Position numbers and translations under genes: made by a program
Notes under the pieces: generated by a model
Told to the model about the DNA's origin: nothing
The model's input: only the letters and a program-made list of their open reading frames with translations
Databases searched by the model: none
Part shown: positions 14,479 to 18,016 of the stretch, in pieces
How positions within the stretch are numbered: the first letter of the stretch is position 1
Layout: every line of letters begins with the position of its first letter
DNA from: JAWLFI01 sp964525165
GTDB lineage: Bacteria; Bacteroidota; Bacteroidia; Chitinophagales; Saprospiraceae
Length of the DNA stretch: 18,016 bases
Direction: 5' to 3'
NCBI GenBank assembly: GCA_964525165.1
Contig: CAZGGG010000058.1
Coordinates: 1-18,016 of the forward strand

Positions 14479-14569
14479 TCACTCCTCCTCCATCTTCATC
14501 CGCTGGGTGAGTTTCTGTACAATCTTAAACTCACTCAGGAAAGTCCGGGCAATCACCCGAAGTATGGTA
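14479..14569 (-). repeat. Right boundary direct repeat, within the intact AI-2E gene
   Basis: The 3'-terminal 91 bp of the AI-2E transporter gene, repeated at 7972-8062. The imperfect 12-bp inverted repeat is present here with arms 14503-14514 and 14527-14538. Sequence beyond the stop codon (14478 and lower) shares nothing with the flank of the left copy. Confidence 0.9.
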
Positions 14570-15609
14570 TAGGTCGGGATGGCCAGTACCATGCCGATCA
14601 CTGCGCCTACACCTATAAGCGTACCTACCTGAGCAGCAACTAAAACCACAATGAAAATCTCTAAGGGATGGGCCATCACCCGATTGGAAAAAATGTAGGG
14701 CTGTAAGACAAAATTATCGAGCAACTGCATGATGGCAAACACCACCGCTACTTTGATCAGCAAAGGAAACATGACATCATAAAAAGGCAACTCACTATTG
14801 GTCACCAAGGTAATTGCCAGTGCAAAGGAAGCACCCAAAATGGGCCCCAGATAAGGAATGACATTCAAAAAGGCAGCCATCAAGCCAATTAAAAAAGCAT
14901 TTTCCAGCCCGATCAAACTCAATGTAATAGTGATAAACAGGGTGATGATGGTAATTTGTAACAGAATCCCCCCAAAATATCGACGCAGTAAATAAACAGT
15001 ATCTTCAATCGCATTCTGCGTGGAACGCTCATATTGCGTTGGCACCAAAGCAATCACGATCTGTATTAAAATACCTTGTTCCTGCAAGAAGAAAAAAGAG
15101 ATAAAAAGAACCGAAAACAAACCGATCAGAATCTCAGAAGCCCACCCAAATATGGAAGTGAAAATGAGGCCCAAACGTTCCGGTTTGAACCAATCATCAA
15201 AAAAGTTCGTCACCACTTCATAAGAAAAGTTGCGTTGTGTCTCAATCCCTATCCGCTCTAAAAAAGCCTGTAATCGAATCAAGGGCTCTTCCAAGGCCTG
15301 CATCAATAACTCATAATCGGCACCCGCCAATTGCTGCCCCTGGTCGATCAAAACCGGCGCCAACATCCTTACCAATAAAGCGCCCAACCCAATAAACAAG
15401 GTCAAGGTAATCACCGCCGCAATGGGACTGCCCCACTTATATCGATCCAAACCCAGTCGACCCAATAACAATTTCATAATGGGCTGACCAATCATGGAAA
15501 CCACAAAGGCAAGCAACAAGTAAACCATGATGTTGAAAAAGAAATACAACCCCAGCCCCACAAAAAGGAGAGAAAGTATGAGAAAGATATATCGGTTTTT
15601 GACCGTCAT
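14479..15609 (-). CDS. AI-2E family transporter
   Basis: A 376-residue polytopic membrane protein of the AI-2E (PerM/TqsA-like) family; members are reported as exporters of autoinducer-2 or as sodium/proton antiporters, and the substrate here is unknown. Start ATG 15609 (MTVKNRYIFLILSLLF) begins directly before the first membrane segment; a longer frame to 15753 would overlap the divergent glycosyltransferase gene and adds no recognisable sequence. Family features: two N-terminal membrane segments, a soluble loop of about 100 residues after the third, NVIPYLGPILGASFALAI, and an LLDNFVLQPYIFSNRV segment followed by the last two helices. The C-terminal 30 codons form the right boundary repeat of the island, and the frame is intact. 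Confidence 0.9.
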   Translation of the reverse strand: MTVKNRYIFLILSLLFVGLGLYFFFNIMVYLLLAFVVSMIGQPIMKLLLGRLGLDRYKWGSPIAAVITLTLFIGLGALLVRMLAPVLIDQGQQLAGADYELLMQALEEPLIRLQAFLERIGIETQRNFSYEVVTNFFDDWFKPERLGLIFTSIFGWASEILIGLFSVLFISFFFLQEQGILIQIVIALVPTQYERSTQNAIEDTVYLLRRYFGGILLQITIITLFITITLSLIGLENAFLIGLMAAFLNVIPYLGPILGASFALAITLVTNSELPFYDVMFPLLIKVAVVFAIMQLLDNFVLQPYIFSNRVMAHPLEIFIVVLVAAQVGTLIGVGAVIGMVLAIPTYTILRVIARTFLSEFKIVQKLTQRMKMEEE

Positions 15610-15669
15610 GATCTTAAAGATAAGTGCTGAACTTGAAAAATCAAGCATCTGCTGCTCATCGAAAATCTT

Positions 15670-15677
15670 TAGCTTTG
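15670..15677 (+). promoter_or_regulatory. Probable -7 box for the glycosyltransferase operon
   Basis: TAGCTTTG matches TAnnTTTG exactly, 16 nt before the ATG at 15694. There is no TTG at the normal -33 distance. A CTTGA/TCAAG inverted repeat with an AAAA loop (15632-15645) lies in the same 84-bp divergent gap. Confidence 0.45.
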
Positions 15678-15693
15678 CCTCAAAGTATGCACT

Positions 15694-16614
15694 ATGGAAC
15701 TGTCGGTCATCATCCCGATCTATAATGAAGAAGAAAACATTGGCCTTCTGCACCAGCGACTCACGCAGGTGTTGAATGATATGGATACCGGCTATGAACT
15801 CATTTTCGTAAATGACGGAAGCTATGATGATTCAATGGAGCTGGTGCAACAATTGGCGAAAGAACATACATACATCAAGTATATTGATCTCTCTCGAAAC
15901 TTTGGACACCAAATCGCGGTCATGGCAGGATTGGATCATGCACGGGGAGAAGCAAGTATTATTATTGACGCAGATCTTCAGGATCCTCCGGAATTGATTC
16001 CGGAAATGGTCGCTAAATGGAAGGAGGGCTATGAAGTGGTCTACGCCAAAAGAAAATCGCGTAAAGGAGAAAGTGCCATGAAAAAATGGACGGCAAAACT
16101 TTTTTATCGCATCCTCCGCAAATTGACTGATTTTGATATTCCGGTCGATGTAGGGGACTTCCGAATCATAGATCAGAAGATTGTGGAAGTGCTCCGCAAT
16201 ATGCCGGAACGAAGTAAATACCTCCGAGGTCAAATTGCCTGGGTCGGATTTAACCAAACCTATGTGACCTACAACAGAGAGGAGCGCCATGCAGGTGAGA
16301 CAGGTTACTCTATCAAGAAGATGCTGGATCTCGCCATGAATGCCGTGACCGGTTTTTCCGAAGCGCCCCTGCGACTGGTCACGTATATGGGAATTATGGT
16401 AACCGTTTTTTCGTTACTGACCATGATGTATACTTTAATCAGCAGGTTGCTGACGGACTCCTATGTGGAAGGTTGGGCCTCGTTGATGGTCAGTATCTTA
16501 TTTTTGGGCGGTGTTCAGATGATCGCTATTGGCATTCTGGGAGAATATATCGGCAGAATCTATCGCGATATCCGACAGCGACCGCTCTATATTGTTAAAG
16601 ACACGAACTTCTAG
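15694..16614 (+). CDS. Family 2 glycosyltransferase, GtrB/DPM1-like
   Basis: A 306-residue membrane-bound GT2 enzyme of the type that loads a sugar from a nucleotide donor onto polyprenyl phosphate at the inner face of the inner membrane. The GT-A domain shows IPIYNEEENI, VNDGS (39-43), SRNFGHQIAVMAGLDHARG, the metal-binding DADLQDPPE (92-100) and RHAGETGYSIKKM. Two C-terminal membrane helices (about 228-255 and 268-292) and the ending GEYIGRIYRDIRQRPLY are typical. The sugar and final acceptor are unknown. ATG 15694 gives the standard MELSVIIPIYNEE start. It heads an operon with a DUF6702 gene (3-nt gap) and yidD (1-nt gap). Confidence 0.93.
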   Translation: MELSVIIPIYNEEENIGLLHQRLTQVLNDMDTGYELIFVNDGSYDDSMELVQQLAKEHTYIKYIDLSRNFGHQIAVMAGLDHARGEASIIIDADLQDPPELIPEMVAKWKEGYEVVYAKRKSRKGESAMKKWTAKLFYRILRKLTDFDIPVDVGDFRIIDQKIVEVLRNMPERSKYLRGQIAWVGFNQTYVTYNREERHAGETGYSIKKMLDLAMNAVTGFSEAPLRLVTYMGIMVTVFSLLTMMYTLISRLLTDSYVEGWASLMVSILFLGGVQMIAIGILGEYIGRIYRDIRQRPLYIVKDTNF

Positions 16615-16617
16615 ATT

Positions 16618-17112
16618 ATGGCTGCTCTTTGGTTATTCCTGCTGCTATCCTTCTCCGGAATGCATGACTTCCATGTGAGCCGAATGACGATGGACTTCAA
16701 TCCGGAGGAACAAGCGCTGGAAGTGAGCATGCATATCTTCACTGACGATCTGGAACTAGGTCTGGAAGCTATGGGTCATCCGGGGATATTATTAAATACA
16801 CCCAAAGAACCCGCCCATGCGGATAGTCTGATTCAGGTCTATTTAGAGCGACACCTGGATTTGGAGCACGAAGCGGGCGGCTCTGCACGGTTCCGATGGC
16901 TCGGAAAAGAATCCTCTGATGATTACCAAGCCACCTGGATCTATTTCTATCTGGATCTCCCTTCCAATGCGGGGAGCTACACCCTTAAACAAGATGTGCT
17001 GACCGAAGTGTATGACGACCAGCAAAATATCGTCAACCTGAGAGCTGTCGAAGATCCTGCTTTATCCTTATTGACCGGAGACCAGCCCTATTTTAAATTT
17101 GAGCTACCCTAA
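16618..17112 (+). CDS. DUF6702 family exported protein
   Basis: A 164-residue protein resembling the DUF6702 family of Bacteroidota, of unknown function. A short hydrophobic N-terminus (MAALWLFLLLSFSG) looks like a signal peptide and is followed by HDFHVSRMTMDFN, EVSMHIFTDDLELGLE and, in the C-terminal half, ATWIYFYLDLP and a YFKFELP end; these are the hallmarks I associate with the family. Probably periplasmic. It sits 3 nt after the glycosyltransferase and 1 nt before yidD, so it shares their transcript; an envelope role would fit but is inference. Confidence 0.75.
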   Translation: MAALWLFLLLSFSGMHDFHVSRMTMDFNPEEQALEVSMHIFTDDLELGLEAMGHPGILLNTPKEPAHADSLIQVYLERHLDLEHEAGGSARFRWLGKESSDDYQATWIYFYLDLPSNAGSYTLKQDVLTEVYDDQQNIVNLRAVEDPALSLLTGDQPYFKFELP

Positions 17113-17113
17113 G

Positions 17114-17350
17114 ATGAAAAAACTACTGATCTGGCCGATTAAATTCTATCAGGCAGCCTTGTCTCCTTATCTGGGCAGCAAATGCCGCTACCAGCCGACT
17201 TGCTCGCACTATGCGATTGAGGCGATTGAAGAATGGGGCGCCTGGAAAGGGTTTTGGATGGGCGTTAAAAGAATAGGACGCTGTCACCCCTGGGGAGGAC
17301 ACGGCTATGATCCGGTACCGGAGAATACCAAAAGAAAAAGCAAGAAGTAG
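17114..17350 (+). CDS. yidD: Membrane protein insertion efficiency factor YidD
   Basis: A 78-residue protein of the YidD family, which sits at the inner membrane by an amphipathic helix and aids YidC/Sec insertion. Start ATG 17114 (MKKLLIWPIKFYQAALSPYLG), 1 nt after the preceding stop; an in-frame TTG at 17099 would overlap that gene. The signature is complete: SKCRYQPTCSHYAIEAIEEWG, KGFWMGVKRIGRCHPWGG and GYDPVP. The lysine-rich tail (KRKSKK) and stop are encoded by DNA that also forms the stem of a hairpin terminator on the other strand. Confidence 0.95.
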   Translation: MKKLLIWPIKFYQAALSPYLGSKCRYQPTCSHYAIEAIEEWGAWKGFWMGVKRIGRCHPWGGHGYDPVPENTKRKSKK

Positions 17351-17371
17351 ACTCAGCCTCCTTCTTGCTTT
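17330..17371 (-). terminator. Probable intrinsic terminator of the leftward PEGA/SHOCT gene
   Basis: AAAGCAAGAAG (17337-17347) and CTTCTTGCTTT (17361-17371) form a perfect 11-bp stem with a 13-nt loop containing the yidD stop codon. On the minus strand the stem runs into TTCTTTT, a U-rich tail, 23 nt past the stop of the leftward gene. On the plus strand there is no T run after the stem, so it is a weaker terminator for yidD. Confidence 0.65.
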
Positions 17372-17393
17372 CCCTGCCGCTCCCAGATTATCT

Positions 17394-18016
17394 CTAGGGC
17401 ATTCTTTCCAGCACTCTTTGCTTCGCAGTTTGGAACTCTTGCTCTGTTAAAGCACCTGAATCTAAAAGGTCTTTTAGCTTTTTCAGCTTGACCATATCAT
17501 TCATTTGCAGCCCCTTAACATTCTGAGCATCGGCCGGACTTTCCAGAATTCTGGCTTTCTCTGTATTAAACTCCTCTTCGGTCAATGCATCTGAATCATA
17601 CAAGGCTTTCAAACCCGTCAATCTGTTGATCTGATCATTGGTAATACCGGAATCCTCTTTGCCGTAAGGCGGAACTTCCTCTACTTCTGCTAGAGGATAT
17701 AACTCATAGGTACGCTCCGGGTAATACTTCATGGTCCATAAGAAGGGGAACAAAAAGAAAATTCCGCCAATAATCGCACCTACATCGGCTTGCTCATTTC
17801 GGCAGAGGTAGGTATTGAAGTCCTCGTATCCCTCTTTGGAAATGCGTAGACTATGACAAGTCCCTACGATAGATTCATCACTATAGGCATAGGGCGTTTT
17901 ACCCATATACATGCCATTCACATAAACGGATGCATCGCTGGGCACGGACTGAATCATGGTCGTACTGGCACAACTCGTAAATAGAACCAACACGGCTAGC
18001 AAAAGCGCATTCAATT
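17394..18016 (-). CDS. PEGA-domain lipoprotein with two SHOCT motifs (5' end outside window)
   Basis: The frame is open to the window edge; the only in-window start at its 5' end is a TTG (18014), so the true start probably lies beyond it. Numbered from that TTG, LAVLVLFTSC (6-15) is a lipoprotein signal with lipobox Cys15. Residues 22-70 form a PEGA domain (SVPSDASVYVNGMYMGKTPY to SLRISKEGYEDF), which in other proteins sits at the cell surface. A hydrophobic helix (79-95) follows. The C-terminus has two SHOCT helices in tandem: LKALYDSDALTEEEFNTEKARIL (135-157) and LKKLKDLLDSGALTEQEFQ (177-195). SHOCT motifs are often linked to oligomerisation. No specific function can be given. Confidence 0.82.
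   Translation of the reverse strand, partial: LNALLLAVLVLFTSCASTTMIQSVPSDASVYVNGMYMGKTPYAYSDESIVGTCHSLRISKEGYEDFNTYLCRNEQADVGAIIGGIFFLFPFLWTMKYYPERTYELYPLAEVEEVPPYGKEDSGITNDQINRLTGLKALYDSDALTEEEFNTEKARILESPADAQNVKGLQMNDMVKLKKLKDLLDSGALTEQEFQTAKQRVLERMP

Larger units (their letters stand above)
7972..14569. mobile_element. Putative ~6.5-kb genomic island in the 3' end of the AI-2E transporter gene
   Basis: The block is bounded by 91-bp direct repeats (7972-8062 and 14479-14569) made of the last codons of the AI-2E gene; repeat-to-repeat distance is 6507 bp. It carries an FG-GAP T9SS protein, a duplicated-module membrane protein with a desaturase, and a Fic protein. Four 60-nt samples inside (9001, 11281, 12181, 13501) have 20-24 G+C, against 36 and 29 in samples outside (2281, 16201). 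Joining the flanks would put DUF4197 and the AI-2E gene tail to tail 10 nt apart, in keeping with the compact core. No integrase or transposase is seen, so a degenerate element or one mobilised in trans is likely. A segmental duplication by other means is the alternative. Confidence 0.6.

Noticed and set aside
15610..15753. Upstream extension of the AI-2E transporter frame by 48 codons
   Set aside because: It would overlap the well-defined start of the divergent glycosyltransferase gene and adds no signal or family sequence; ATG 15609 precedes the first membrane helix directly.

Overview
The window looks like chromosomal DNA of a Bacteroidota bacterium, probably near the Saprospirales. The evidence is a secreted FG-GAP protein with a C-terminal type IX secretion (T9SS) sorting domain, DUF4197 and DUF6702 proteins, a lectin-like/OmpA fusion, several TAnnTTTG-type -7 boxes and a general lack of Shine-Dalgarno sequences. 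No RNA gene, CRISPR array or transposase was seen.

Region 1 (1-7961) is compact housekeeping DNA. A leftward operon carries a divergent SAM-hydrolase-family (DUF62) protein, an ABM-domain monooxygenase and aroB (cut by the window edge); both junctions are one-base TGATG overlaps. Divergent to it is phoH-osmC-aroA, also joined by overlaps, so the window holds two shikimate genes in two separate operons. aroA converges with, and overlaps by 26 nt, an OmpA-family gene that lies downstream of a glutaryl-CoA-dehydrogenase-type acyl-CoA dehydrogenase. Divergent from the latter is folB, followed by a DUF4197 gene.

Region 2 (about 7972-14478) looks like an inserted island. A 91-bp segment at 7972-8062 repeats the last 30 codons and stop of the AI-2E transporter gene, whose intact 3' end lies at 14479-14569, in the same orientation and 6507 bp away. 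Identity begins exactly at the stop codon, is unbroken for 66 bp, and the only three differences are synonymous. Both copies contain a 12-bp imperfect inverted repeat around a 12-nt spacer. This is what is expected of an element that integrates in the 3' end of a protein gene and restores the reading frame, leaving the displaced end at the far boundary. The cargo is richer in A+T than the flanks: a 922-aa T9SS FG-GAP protein with a 15-nt T tract in its promoter region; a membrane protein made of two tandem copies of a ~161-residue module, overlapping a fatty-acid-desaturase-family gene; and a self-inhibited (class II) Fic protein with a C-terminal winged helix and repeated 31-bp elements at its start. 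No integrase is visible, so mobility is inferred.

Region 3 (14479-18016) is core-like again: the AI-2E transporter (leftward), then a rightward operon of a GtrB/DPM1-type glycosyltransferase, a DUF6702 protein and yidD, and finally a leftward PEGA/SHOCT lipoprotein (cut by the window edge) whose probable terminator lies inside the 3' end of yidD.
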